Positions 1 through 8,678 of a DNA stretch of 64,000 nucleotides are shown in pieces. This stretch comes from QAMX01 sp964448855 (GTDB lineage: Bacteria > Bacillota > Clostridia > Oscillospirales > QAMX01): assembly GCA_964448855.1 (NCBI GenBank), contig CAYUXI010000004.1:1-64000 (forward strand), read 5' to 3'. Position numbers and translations under genes: made by a program. The notes beneath the pieces were generated by a model, which saw nothing but the letters and a program-made list of their open reading frames with translations, was not told where the DNA came from and did no database searches. How positions within the stretch are numbered: position 1 is the stretch's first letter; every line of letters begins with the position of its first letter.

Positions 1-85
1 CCCAGACATTGGCGTAAGACCAACGGGTGTCGGGACCGGTGATAACCTTCATGGGGTTGGTGACCTTATTTGCATTGATAGACAT
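1..85 (-). CDS. DUF2815-type phage protein, N-terminal fragment
   Basis: Only the first 28 codons are inside the window; the gene continues beyond base 1. The visible peptide starts MSINANKVTNPMKVITGP and resembles the start of DUF2815 proteins, which occur next to DUF2800 proteins in clostridial phage replication modules and are thought to be single-strand-binding-like. The start follows a clear GGAGG ribosome site and lies one base from the stop of the DUF2800 gene, so the two are surely co-transcribed. Family assignment rests on a short stretch plus context. Confidence 0.6.
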   Translation of the reverse strand, partial: MSINANKVTNPMKVITGPDTRWSYANVW

Positions 86-86
86 A

Positions 87-1217
87 TTAAAATTCCTCCA
101 TAAAATCGTTTTTGGCTGTATTCATTGCCGGACGTTTGTCGCTCTCCGGCACGAGCGTGGGTTTGCCTTGCGGCTTTTCAATGTAGGGTGCGAGAAGTTC
201 CTCAAAGCGGGTCTTGCCCAGCAGTTTCTGCATGGCGGTGATACCGAGGACTTTTCGCTCATAGGGGTCGAAGCCTATGCCTTCAACAGTAGTGGCAACG
301 GCGGCCTCGCTGGTGTATTTGCGGTTCGAACGACCCTCGACCAGCTTCCAGCCTGTCCATTCCTTACCGCTGATGGCTTGCTGTAGAGCATATTCCTTCA
401 CATCGGATGCCCAAGTGGTAAGTGCATCGACCTTGCCGAGGATGTCGGCAATCTCGGAATCGTCCAGGAGAGCCGGTACCTCAAAATCGTACCGGGCAAG
501 AGCCAGGTTTGCTTCGGCGCGTTCACGGCATTCGGCTTTTGCCTTGCAGAATCGGCACCATTCGCCACAGTGGAACTTGCCTTGACCCTCGTAGGCCAGC
601 TTCGCTTTCTGGGTCAGTTCTGTATCTGCCCATTCCAGCAGATCGACTTTTGGTAGTTCATATACGCTCACATTGGACTTCCGGGGCTGATAAATGGTCA
701 TGCGGACGATGTCGATATCGTAGATACCATCGAAAATCTCCAGTGCACCAAGTGCATAGAGCTTCATCTGGGGATTTGCCACAGCGGAGACTTCCACGCC
801 CTTGCCATGCTTGTAGTCAACAATGTTCAATACACCATCTGCGATGAGGATGCAGTCTGCTGTCCCGAATCCGTCCTGCACCCAGCGAGTGAAGTTGACA
901 CGCTGTTCGATCATGACCACGGGGTCGGAGCAGGTCTGCTTCGCGGTTTCCAGAAGTTCCACCACGTAGGCGGCATAGCTCTGGGCACATTCTTCCATCT
1001 CCTCGTTGTACCAACTGAGGTTCTCGATGGGGTCATCTGCCAGAATTCCCAGAGCCTGTTTCAGTCGGTACTCGCAGAGTGCGTGTGCATCCGTGCCCTC
1101 GGCAGCATAGTCACTGCCTTTATCCTCGTAGGCTTCGCAAAGTCGAGCAGAAGGTGGGCAGTTGAGCCAGCGTTCCGAGGAGGAAGCTGACAAAATGGCG
1201 TGTCCTTTAGGTGGCAT
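87..1217 (-). CDS. DUF2800 family protein, Cas4/PD-(D/E)xK-like
   Basis: This 376-residue protein belongs to the DUF2800 group found in phage and integrative-element replication modules. It has a PD-(D/E)xK-like core: D121, then D134-Y-K136. It also has a cysteine pattern like the iron-sulfur cluster of Cas4/AddB nucleases, with C20 near the N-terminus and C221, C224 and C230 near the middle. A 5'-3' exonuclease role in element replication or recombination is inferred from these motifs. The start has GGAGGTG at proper spacing. It overlaps the upstream 103-residue gene by 11 bases and abuts the DUF2815 gene. Confidence 0.8.
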   Translation of the reverse strand: MPPKGHAILSASSSERWLNCPPSARLCEAYEDKGSDYAAEGTDAHALCEYRLKQALGILADDPIENLSWYNEEMEECAQSYAAYVVELLETAKQTCSDPVVMIEQRVNFTRWVQDGFGTADCILIADGVLNIVDYKHGKGVEVSAVANPQMKLYALGALEIFDGIYDIDIVRMTIYQPRKSNVSVYELPKVDLLEWADTELTQKAKLAYEGQGKFHCGEWCRFCKAKAECRERAEANLALARYDFEVPALLDDSEIADILGKVDALTTWASDVKEYALQQAISGKEWTGWKLVEGRSNRKYTSEAAVATTVEGIGFDPYERKVLGITAMQKLLGKTRFEELLAPYIEKPQGKPTLVPESDKRPAMNTAKNDFMEEF

Positions 1218-1518
1218 CTGTCAGCACCTCCGCATCGGCAAGGAGTGCCTTGTAGTTGGTAGGGTCAATGCCGGACAGCTTGGCTGCGCCATACTTTTGG
1301 AGCAGAGAGCGGATTTCGGCAGTGTGTCCGTTGCGGGACTTGTCCGCAAGTACGGCTCTGACCTGTTCCAGGGTAAGAGCGGGTTCGGCAGGAGTGACAG
1401 AATTTGCATCATCTGCACCGCTGAACATCTCAGCAAGCCAATCGGCAGCATCCTTAATAGTGGCAGCAGCAATACGCAACTCTTCGATGGTCGCAGCCAT
1501 ATCGCTCATTTTGCTCAT
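1207..1518 (-). CDS. Small phage-type protein of unknown function
   Basis: A 103-residue protein commonly seen directly upstream of DUF2800 genes in clostridial phages; I do not know its function. It is mostly helical in appearance, with an N-terminal amphipathic stretch and a C-terminal part containing SLLQKYGAAKLSGIDPTNY. The start ATG follows GGAGGAAAACAGA, a good ribosome site. It overlaps both neighbours (11 bases with the DUF2800 gene), indicating translational coupling within the leftward operon. Confidence 0.7.
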   Translation of the reverse strand: MSKMSDMAATIEELRIAAATIKDAADWLAEMFSGADDANSVTPAEPALTLEQVRAVLADKSRNGHTAEIRSLLQKYGAAKLSGIDPTNYKALLADAEVLTDAT

Positions 1519-1660
1519 TCTGTTTTCCTCCTTCCGTAGATTGACTTTGAATCAGCGCCAACTTCATAGCCAGCCGCCTGGACACCACGCTGATGGCTGT
1601 GAGAACATCGATAAGTTCCTGGTCGGTGCCGGTGTCTCGTTTCTTCTGGGCTTCGTACAT
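1454..1660 (-). CDS. Small hypothetical protein
   Basis: A 68-residue reading frame beginning MYEAQKKRDTGTDQELIDVL. The start is supported by AAGGAGGTGAACAGG immediately upstream. An in-frame start further upstream would extend it to 102 residues but lacks such a site. It overlaps the next gene by 65 bases in another frame, and its last third (Cys/His/Tyr-rich) looks like out-of-frame translation of that gene. Only the first roughly 45 residues may be under protein selection. No function recognised. Confidence 0.45.
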   Translation of the reverse strand: MYEAQKKRDTGTDQELIDVLTAISVVSRRLAMKLALIQSQSTEGGKQNEQNERYGCDHRRVAYCCCHY

Positions 1661-1802
1661 CCTGTTCACCTCCTTGGAAGGAGCGGTGTGTTTTTTGCTC
1701 TTTCCACTACCCACTGGAGGTGAGGTGAGCGTTTGAACAGAGAAACTCAGAAAATTTTTCAAAAAAATTTTCAGTCACCGAAATGATGACTGGACCAGGT
1801 GT

Positions 1803-2330
1803 TTAGATGTAATCTCCGAGCATAACACGAAGTCTGTCAAAGGCTTTCTGTTTTCTGTAATTCACAGCACTCTGGTTGTTATAGCCCATGATGGAAGCAA
1901 TATCCCTCTCGGATTTACCTTCCATAATCAGTTCGCAGATACGGCGACCTTCGTGGTCGAGTTCCTGCAATTTCTGGTAAAGGGCGCAAAGTAGTTCACG
2001 ATCCTCCATGATAGACTGTGCATCCGGGGTATCGTCCTGCAAGTCATCCGCCCAACTCTTCTGGTTACCCTCACCATCTTCAACGGTGTAATCCAGTGAG
2101 AGGTTATCTCCGGCGGCCCGGAACTCACAGGCAAGACAGTCTCCATCGCACATCCAGGTCTTGGACTTGGGACACATACACTGACCGTGTGCCTGGGCGC
2201 GTTTACGGGCAGCCCAAATATCTCGGTAATATGTGTAATACTGCTCTTCGGTCACTTCTACCCAGGTCTTGATGCGGTGGATGTAAACTTTGTACTCACG
2301 GGTTGACTTCTGATTTTCATTGTTTTTCAT
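1803..2330 (-). CDS. Sigma-70 region 4-like phage regulator
   Basis: A 175-residue protein. The C-terminal third (around residues 120-172) has the helix-turn-helix pattern of sigma factor region 4, including KSERDIASIMGYNNQSAVNY. The middle holds a Cys-rich patch (CMCPKSKTWMCDGDCLACEF) that could bind metal. Such proteins are common at the head of clostridial phage/ICE replication operons, probably as late or autoregulatory activators; this role is inferred. The ATG at 2330 follows GGAAAGGA; an upstream in-frame start has no good ribosome site. Confidence 0.65.
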   Translation of the reverse strand: MKNNENQKSTREYKVYIHRIKTWVEVTEEQYYTYYRDIWAARKRAQAHGQCMCPKSKTWMCDGDCLACEFRAAGDNLSLDYTVEDGEGNQKSWADDLQDDTPDAQSIMEDRELLCALYQKLQELDHEGRRICELIMEGKSERDIASIMGYNNQSAVNYRKQKAFDRLRVMLGDYI

Positions 2331-2592
2331 AGGTTGTCCTTTCCGTCTGGTCAGCGGAGGGCGGAAGGACACAAAAAAGGTCTGTGCAATTCGATACACA
2401 GACCCTTGGAGCCTAATACGGGCGCAACAAGAACAGGGTACCGATATTGCAACCCACCCGCGATGCGGTGGGAAGACAATATTTGTATCCTCGGCCCTTA
2501 TTGCAAATCAGGCTTTGAATAATAAAATTGTTCAGCCTACGGGGTTCCGTCTGACTGTGCTTTAATTATAGAAGAAAGGACGTCATTTGACC

Positions 2593-2609
2593 CGGACACG
2601 GTGTGTCCG
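2593..2609. promoter_or_regulatory. Perfect palindrome, candidate operator
   Basis: CGGACAC-GGT-GTGTCCG has perfect 7-base arms around a 3-base centre. It lies just upstream of the leftward -10 box at 2565-2570, where a repressor or activator would act. A degenerate copy (GGACA-CGATA-TGTCC) sits at 2715-2729 and half-sites at 2773-2793. The binding protein is unknown; the HTH protein at 2961 is a candidate. Confidence 0.5.
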
Positions 2610-2636
2610 CTAAATTTATGGGTAAAAACGCAAAAA

Positions 2637-2675
2637 GCCCTCTCCAGACGAGCACTATAGCTCACTGGAGAGGGC
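2637..2675 (-). terminator. Leftward intrinsic terminator
   Basis: An 11-bp perfect stem (GCCCTCTCCAG/CTGGAGAGGGC) with an inner GAGC/GCTC pairing. On the minus strand it is followed by TTTTTGCGTTTTT. No gene is visible upstream of it on that strand. Confidence 0.75.
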
Positions 2676-2886
2676 GCAAAGATGCTGCGGAGGTCAAATT
2701 CACCTCGCTTTGCCGGACACGATATGTCCACCCAGAGAAAAATGTTTTTGTTTTTTTGTGTCACACACGGTTGTGTCCGTTTTATTGGACAGTGTTTGCA
2801 GTAGAATCATAGTAGTCTGAAGCACACTCTCGAATATCGCAAATATCACAAAATAGCGGAAAAAGTAAGAAAGATGCCCAAACGAC

Positions 2887-2915
2887 TTGAAAAAGACACA
2901 AATATCTGGTATAAT
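2887..2915 (+). promoter_or_regulatory. Sigma-A promoter of the restriction-modification operon
   Basis: TTGAAA and TATAAT are separated by exactly 17 bases, about 45 bases upstream of the HTH gene. This is the only strong rightward promoter before the operon. Confidence 0.8.
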
Positions 2916-2960
2916 ATAAGAGCGAAACTGCGCAAACATACGAAGACGAGGTGTGCAAAT

Positions 2961-3152
2961 ATGTCTAATTTAATTAATGAGAACTATATCAGCATTGAAG
3001 ATGCAGCGTTGTTTCTTAACATTAAGCCTGTTACTTTGCGTAAATGGATAAAGGATAAAAATGTACCCGCTCACAAAATCGGCAAACAGTGGAAGTTCAA
3101 ACGCTCCGAACTGGAAGAATGGGTAAAAAGCGGTAAGAGCGCGATGGAATAA
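2961..3152 (+). CDS. Excisionase/MerR-like HTH DNA-binding protein
   Basis: A 63-residue protein with an excisionase-type winged HTH: SIEDAALFLNIKPVTLRKWI followed by the KIGKQWKFKRSELEEWV wing and helix. The ATG at 2961 follows GAGGTG; longer in-frame starts upstream lie over the promoter. It is the first gene of the restriction operon, 25 bases ahead of the first methyltransferase. That position suggests a controller of the operon (the role played by C proteins elsewhere) or an element-encoded excisionase-like factor. The controller role is an inference. Confidence 0.75.
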   Translation: MSNLINENYISIEDAALFLNIKPVTLRKWIKDKNVPAHKIGKQWKFKRSELEEWVKSGKSAME

Positions 3153-3177
3153 TAACTCTCCAGGAAGGAACAATGAT

Positions 3178-3906
3178 ATGTCTGATATGATACTTTATAA
3201 CAGTGATTGCATACTGGCTATGACCGAAATTGCAGATCACTCTATTGACTTGATTCTTACTGATCCGCCGTATAATCTTGGCAACTTTATGATAAGTAGA
3301 GATACCAACCTCAAAAAAATGCGTGATAATTTCTTTGGGGCTGCGGGTTGGGATAATCTCGAATATGATGAATGGGCAAATGCTATGGACAGTTTCTTTG
3401 CGCAAGCTGCGCGGGTTATGAAAAAGGGCGGATCTATGATTGTCTTTATGGCAGCCATTAAAGTCGAAACAACCATCAGTTTGGCTGAAAAGCACGGATT
3501 TTACTATAAGACCACCGGAATCTGGCACAAACTGAATCCTATGCCCCGTAATATGAATTTGCATTTTGTAAACTCAACGGAAACATGGATCTATTTCACA
3601 TACAAAACACGCACTGGAACCTTTAACAACAATGGCGCAGTGCTGCATGATTTTATTGAAACCGCAGTAACCCCTGCCAGTGAGCGCAGATATGGTAAAC
3701 ACCCTACTCAAAAGCCAGAGGTGCTTATGAGCCATTTTGTTGAAGTTTTGTCTAACACAGACGATTGGGTTCTCGATCCTTTCATGGGAAGCGGTACATC
3801 TGGAGTCGTAGCGAAACGAGCTAATCGCAATTTTATTGGAATTGAACTGGATGAGAATTACTTTGATATGGCAAAGAAGCGAATCGAAGGAGGTCGAACT
3901 GAATGA
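3178..3906 (+). CDS. DNA N6-adenine or N4-cytosine methyltransferase (beta class)
   Basis: A 242-residue S-adenosylmethionine-dependent DNA methyltransferase of the N6_N4_Mtase family. The catalytic motif IV TDPPYNL is near the N-terminus (D29-P-P-Y32) and the AdoMet motif DPFMGSG is near the C-terminus (residues 200-206). That order defines the beta class. It would protect one strand or site of the restriction target by methylating an exocyclic amino group; the motif does not settle adenine versus cytosine. The start follows AGGAAGGA. Its stop overlaps the next start as ATGA, showing translational coupling. Confidence 0.9.
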   Translation: MSDMILYNSDCILAMTEIADHSIDLILTDPPYNLGNFMISRDTNLKKMRDNFFGAAGWDNLEYDEWANAMDSFFAQAARVMKKGGSMIVFMAAIKVETTISLAEKHGFYYKTTGIWHKLNPMPRNMNLHFVNSTETWIYFTYKTRTGTFNNNGAVLHDFIETAVTPASERRYGKHPTQKPEVLMSHFVEVLSNTDDWVLDPFMGSGTSGVVAKRANRNFIGIELDENYFDMAKKRIEGGRTE

Positions 3907-4970
3907 AACCTACAGTCATTGACCTCTTTGCAGGTGTTGGTGGTTTGTCACTTGGTTTTGAACAAGCCGGCTTCCGTGTTGTACTGGCAAATGAGTATGA
4001 CAATGAAATTGCAACTGCATACCGAAAAAACCACCATGAAACTAAAATGGTAGTTGGTGATATCACCGCATTAGACCTTGAAAACACCTTCGGTGCGTTT
4101 GCAGGAAAAATCGATGTAATTATTGGCGGTCCACCATGCCAAGGGTTCTCCCAAAAAGGACAGCGCAAAACAATTCACGATGAGCGTAACTTCTTATTCA
4201 AGTATTATGTCAAAGTCGTAAGTCTTGTTCGCCCCAGATATTTTGTAATGGAAAACGTTCCGAATTTACTGACAGCCGAGAATGGATACTTTCAGAAGGA
4301 GATTGTTGATCTTTTCAATGGGATGGGGTACAGCTTGAACACAGGTGTCCTTAACGCAGCAGATTATGGTGTACCACAAAACAGAAGGCGAGCAGTAATT
4401 ATCGGCAAACGAGACGGAAAAGCACCTGCACTACCGATAAAAACAGAACAGCGAGTAACAATTTGGGACGCAATAGGTGATTTGGCCTATCTTGAATCCG
4501 GCGAGGGTCAAGAAGAACAGCAATATGCTGACCTTCCAATCAGCGATTATGCAAAATCTCTGCGTGGAGATATGTGTGTGCTTCATAATCATGTTGCTAC
4601 CAAGCATTCAAAATTGGCATTAGAACGACTGGCACTTATTCCACCGAACTGTGGAAAGGAAGTTTTGCCCGATGAACATCTGACAAAATCAATTTATAGC
4701 GGTACCTGGTCTCGAATGATAAAAGATGATATTTCTGTTACTATTACGACCAGATTTGATACTCCCTCCTCTGGGCGTTTCACGCACCCTTATTTGAACC
4801 GGGCTATTACCGTGCGCGAGGCAGCACGTATTCAGTCATTCCCAGATAGCTTTATTTTCACTGGGACAAAGAGTTCCCAAATGAAACAGGTTGGAAATGC
4901 AGTCCCGCCGCGTTTGGCTAATGCTATTGCAACAGTAATAAAAAAAGATATGGAGGATAGTAAATCATGA
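3903..4970 (+). CDS. DNA cytosine-5 methyltransferase
   Basis: A 355-residue C5-cytosine methyltransferase. Motif I is DLFAGVGGLSLG at the N-terminus, the catalytic Cys is C79 in GGPPCQGFS, motif VI is MENV (E117), motif VIII is QNRRR, and motif X is GNAVPPRLA near the C-terminus. All key motifs are present, so it should be active. It overlaps the upstream methyltransferase and the downstream AAA+ gene by 4 bases each. In LlaJI-type systems two methyltransferases protect the two strands of an asymmetric site; here the second enzyme has different chemistry. Confidence 0.95.
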   Translation: MKPTVIDLFAGVGGLSLGFEQAGFRVVLANEYDNEIATAYRKNHHETKMVVGDITALDLENTFGAFAGKIDVIIGGPPCQGFSQKGQRKTIHDERNFLFKYYVKVVSLVRPRYFVMENVPNLLTAENGYFQKEIVDLFNGMGYSLNTGVLNAADYGVPQNRRRAVIIGKRDGKAPALPIKTEQRVTIWDAIGDLAYLESGEGQEEQQYADLPISDYAKSLRGDMCVLHNHVATKHSKLALERLALIPPNCGKEVLPDEHLTKSIYSGTWSRMIKDDISVTITTRFDTPSSGRFTHPYLNRAITVREAARIQSFPDSFIFTGTKSSQMKQVGNAVPPRLANAIATVIKKDMEDSKS

Positions 4971-7189
4971 TCAGACCAGAATCTGCTCCTGTATATGACC
5001 AAATAGACCTGAAATTAGGAATCAAATCCTCTCTGCCGTCCGTAAAGCCGACGTTGGCATTGCTCTTTCTTATGTGGCGTGAAATGGGACGCCCGTCTGA
5101 GTTAGAGTATGCAACCGTGCAGGGAAATGCAATTACGCTGCGAACAGATATCGAAGAAGCACTGTACCAGAGACTGCAGGAGGTTTCTGCTGGTGTAACA
5201 TTAGAGCAATTTCGTGATAAGGTGAACAACAATCTGATGTTCAAAGCACAGCTTGAAGCTTTATTGGTTGCTTTCGAACTTGTATGGAAGGTTGCAAAAA
5301 TAAGGTTTCCTGACGGCAAGCCAAACAGTGCCGAAAGGACTGGTGGCGCTCGCTTTCCTAAGAAAGTGTGGTTTACACTTAATATGGATTTGCTTGACGT
5401 TGTCTGTGGCGATGATACCGATTATGATAAGGTGCTTTTCTCTTGGATTGGTTTTGACCTTGGTGTTAATGCTGAAAAAGAGAAGAATCTTATCCGTTTT
5501 CTGACAGCCATTTCGGAGACGGCTTACTACAAGTTAGTCGACAACGAAACTGATGTTGTGTTTAATTTGGAGAGCGTGTATAAAGCTGTCCTGTCCCAGA
5601 TGGAACCTGTAGATATTTCGGGTGACAAAGAAGCCAAAGGGTCTCTGCGAATTTTGAAATCTGCCCTTACGGAAAACCTCGTCTCAAACCTCTCGGCACG
5701 CAACAATGCAGTATCTGCGGTTGACGCAGATGCTTTAAGACATTATGCAGATAGAGTTGCTGTTTTTCATCAGTTGGAACCTAAAGTTTATCTTACGGCA
5801 CCGGCTACTGAGCCTGTTATCAACCTTGATACTCTTCGCCAAGAATGGATGGAAAAGGACAACCAAGAATTCATACTTGCTTGCCTGGATTTTATGAAAG
5901 CGCATGGATTGTTCACGGATAGTTCCCTTGACATCCTCCAAAGTAAAGAACAGTGTGCAACATTATTCCGCCATAATTCGCTAAATGGTATTCTCTTATG
6001 TGTAAATCCCGAACAAACTGAGGATGAGCAGCGCAAGGATACTAACGGAAACGCCCGTTACTACTCCGAGAAGTATCCAATTGACAACAACGAATATTTT
6101 GTTTCCTCCGAATGGAGACCTGATCGCGAAGATGCGAGAAAACCGTTAATTGACTGGATTTTTGCCATGATGCAGGAAATCAAATTCAGCACTGGCTATC
6201 AAAGCGATTTTCCTCGTAACCGCATTCTTTTCGGTGCCCCTGGCACTGGTAAGAGTTTCACTCTGAACCATGAAAAGGATGCATTGCTCGCAGACGGCGG
6301 TGAATACGAACGTGTGACCTTCCACCCGGATTACTCCTACGCCAATTTTGTCGGTACATATAAGCCAGTGCCCTGCAAGGACAGTGATGGCAAAGATGCT
6401 ATCACTTACTCCTATGTACCTGGTCCGTTCATGCGCACTTATGTGAAGGCTCTCCAAAACAGTAGAACTGATGCACCGAAGCCCTTCCTGCTTGTGATCG
6501 AGGAAATCAATCGTGCCAATGTTGCTGCCGTGTTCGGTGACGTATTCCAGTTGCTTGACCGTGGTGATGATGAGGTCAGCGAATATCCGATCCAGGCATC
6601 CGAGGACATCAAAAAGTATCTGGCGAGAGAACTCGGCGGCAATCCCGATGATTATTCCGAAATTCGCATCCCAGACAATATGTTCATCTGGGCTACCATG
6701 AACAGTGCTGACCAGGGCGTATTCCCGATGGATACTGCTTTTAAGCGCAGATGGGATTTTACCTATTTGGGTATCGATGATAGCGAAGCCGGAATCGTTG
6801 GTAAAAAGGTCATCCTCGGTCAAGGTGACTATCGCCGCATTGTGGAATGGAATGCGCTTCGCAAGGCCATCAACAATGAACTGCTCACTTACAAGGTGAA
6901 CGAAGATAAGCTGATGGGCCCGTATTTCATTTCCAAGAAGAATCTGCCAGAGGGCGAAATGATTGACCCCACCGTTTTCGCTCGAATCTTTAAGAACAAG
7001 GTCATTATGTACCTGTTCGATGATGCCGCAAAACAGAAGCGAATTACGCTGTTCGGTGGCTGCGACGAGAAGGCAAAGAACCAGTATTCCAAAATTTGCA
7101 GAGAATTTGACACCAAGGGTGTGTATATCTTCTGCGAGGGAATCAGCGGCCAGTTTATTGATAATGTCCCAGAGGATGATGGAGAATGA
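4967..7189 (+). CDS. McrB-type AAA+ GTPase subunit, LlaJI/BsuMI-like R1
   Basis: A 740-residue protein. The first roughly 400 residues are an unfamiliar, probably DNA-recognition region. The C-terminal part is an McrB-like AAA+ motor: Walker A GAPGTGKS at residues 423-430, Walker B LLVIEEIN around 509-515 (E512/E513), the MNSADQG signature near 577, and FKRRWDF as arginine-finger region. In McrBC and LlaJI systems this subunit recognises DNA and hydrolyses GTP to translocate. It overlaps the McrC-like gene by 4 bases (ATGA), so the two subunits are translated together. Confidence 0.9.
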   Translation: MIRPESAPVYDQIDLKLGIKSSLPSVKPTLALLFLMWREMGRPSELEYATVQGNAITLRTDIEEALYQRLQEVSAGVTLEQFRDKVNNNLMFKAQLEALLVAFELVWKVAKIRFPDGKPNSAERTGGARFPKKVWFTLNMDLLDVVCGDDTDYDKVLFSWIGFDLGVNAEKEKNLIRFLTAISETAYYKLVDNETDVVFNLESVYKAVLSQMEPVDISGDKEAKGSLRILKSALTENLVSNLSARNNAVSAVDADALRHYADRVAVFHQLEPKVYLTAPATEPVINLDTLRQEWMEKDNQEFILACLDFMKAHGLFTDSSLDILQSKEQCATLFRHNSLNGILLCVNPEQTEDEQRKDTNGNARYYSEKYPIDNNEYFVSSEWRPDREDARKPLIDWIFAMMQEIKFSTGYQSDFPRNRILFGAPGTGKSFTLNHEKDALLADGGEYERVTFHPDYSYANFVGTYKPVPCKDSDGKDAITYSYVPGPFMRTYVKALQNSRTDAPKPFLLVIEEINRANVAAVFGDVFQLLDRGDDEVSEYPIQASEDIKKYLARELGGNPDDYSEIRIPDNMFIWATMNSADQGVFPMDTAFKRRWDFTYLGIDDSEAGIVGKKVILGQGDYRRIVEWNALRKAINNELLTYKVNEDKLMGPYFISKKNLPEGEMIDPTVFARIFKNKVIMYLFDDAAKQKRITLFGGCDEKAKNQYSKICREFDTKGVYIFCEGISGQFIDNVPEDDGE

Positions 7190-8658
7190 TTTCAGTATTT
7201 TTACGAGAACAAAAACGCTATACCCAGGAAGACCTGGTTAAAGAGTTTCATTGCTCCGAGGAAAAGACTGTCCGCATTCTGAAGCGTCTGAAAGAATATG
7301 GCGTTTTGAAGGCCGTAAAAGCAAATGACACACAGAAGGATCTCACCGATCTGTTGGATGAGGACATTGAAATCGCTGATGTTGAGGTCGGTGAAAACGA
7401 ATATCTGTATGTGTTCACTTTTGTGGGTGTTATTACAATTGAGGGCCGTGTGCTGAAATGCTATCCGAAATATCTGCTCGATGCCACGGCTCCCAAGGCA
7501 GAACTAAAACAAGTGCTGAAAGTTCTGGAAAAGTACAATTCCAAGGAACAAATCATTCGTATGTACAACGATACGAGTGACAGCAGTGCATTTAATATGT
7601 TGGCTGTTATGCTGTTCCTCCTCCAGGATTATTTCGAGTATGGCGCCTATACCAACACACAGGACATCATCGAATCCAACGGGTCCGGTGACATTCTTTG
7701 GGATAAGACCATCAACGAAACTTTCACTCTCTTAAGCAACAACCGGCCGTATTATCCAGAATTGCTGACCATGAAGCGTGTGAATGACGATTTCGATTTC
7801 TTCAAGCGCCTGCATGAGTGTATCCTCACCCATTGCACGGAGGAATTGCGAGATGCCGATTTATTGGATCTGTTCGATATTATGGGTGTCGATATTTCCG
7901 ATGAGCAGATTGAGGACTTTGGAGATAAGGAATATGTCCTGGATCGCATTGTTAAGGAACTCAATGTCCAGTTCAATACCCGCAAACAACTTCTGCTGAA
8001 AACGCTGTATGCCTACATAGCAAACAGTAGCGCACTGGACGATCTCGACTGCTTCAGTATGTTCGGAACAAACAGCTTCAATCTGGTATGGGAAAAGGTC
8101 TGTGCAGAAGTAATGGACAACCAGTTGCAGAAGCCAATCGGCGGACTGCGGCTGCCTGTACCGTTGGCAGAGCAATATCATGATATGCGGCATAAGAAAC
8201 TCATTGATTTGATTGATAAACCGCAATGGGCTGGAATTGCACCGAGCGGTGAACTGTTTGTAAAACAGGCCGAGGACACGCTTATCCCAGACCTTATTTC
8301 AATCGTTAATGTCGATGGGAACTACCAGTTTATCATCTTTGACGCTAAATATTACAACATTCAGTTGGAGCATAACAAAAAACTGCGTGGACAGCCTGGT
8401 ATCGAATCCATCACCAAGCAGTATCTATACCAGTTGGCATATCAGCCTTTTGTGGAGACTCACCAGATTGGTATCGTGCGGAACTGTTTCCTCATGCCGA
8501 CCGCTTCTACGGAAATAGTCGAAAAAGGCACCGCATCCCTTACCATGTTGCAGAATCTGGGTTTGCAAGATATTCAGGTGCGCTTGCTCCCAGCGGAAAT
8601 GATGTACCGTCACTACATCGAGAACACGAAAATGGATATTCGAATACTTAATCTCTAA
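7186..8658 (+). CDS. LlaJI/McrC-type restriction endonuclease subunit R2
   Basis: A 490-residue partner of the GTPase. The N-terminal part looks like a small HTH-type region (YTQEDLVKEFHCSEEKTVRI). The C-terminal part has a PD-(D/E)xK nuclease core with P368-D369 and D386-A387-K388 in FIIFDAKYY, as in the LlaJI/McrC family. It probably makes the double-strand cuts when coupled to the GTPase. All catalytic residues I can check are present. The next small gene starts on the last base of its stop codon. Confidence 0.9.
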   Translation: MISVFLREQKRYTQEDLVKEFHCSEEKTVRILKRLKEYGVLKAVKANDTQKDLTDLLDEDIEIADVEVGENEYLYVFTFVGVITIEGRVLKCYPKYLLDATAPKAELKQVLKVLEKYNSKEQIIRMYNDTSDSSAFNMLAVMLFLLQDYFEYGAYTNTQDIIESNGSGDILWDKTINETFTLLSNNRPYYPELLTMKRVNDDFDFFKRLHECILTHCTEELRDADLLDLFDIMGVDISDEQIEDFGDKEYVLDRIVKELNVQFNTRKQLLLKTLYAYIANSSALDDLDCFSMFGTNSFNLVWEKVCAEVMDNQLQKPIGGLRLPVPLAEQYHDMRHKKLIDLIDKPQWAGIAPSGELFVKQAEDTLIPDLISIVNVDGNYQFIIFDAKYYNIQLEHNKKLRGQPGIESITKQYLYQLAYQPFVETHQIGIVRNCFLMPTASTEIVEKGTASLTMLQNLGLQDIQVRLLPAEMMYRHYIENTKMDIRILNL

Positions 8659-8678
8659 TGTGGGAGGGTATGCGCCAA

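Larger units (their letters stand above)
2331..2960. other. Divergent control region without a gene
   Basis: About 630 bases separate the leftward phage module from the rightward restriction operon. No frame here has a convincing ribosome site or protein-like sequence. It contains a leftward -10 box (TATAAT on the minus strand at 2565-2570), several GGACA/TGTCC palindromic sites between 2593 and 2793, a leftward terminator hairpin at 2637-2675, a small GC-rich hairpin near 2453-2473, and the rightward promoter at 2887-2915. Confidence 0.6.

Noticed and set aside
2700..2939. 79-codon leftward frame in the control region
   Set aside because: Overlaps the R-M promoter, is Phe/Ile-rich without a ribosome site, and covers the palindromic sites.
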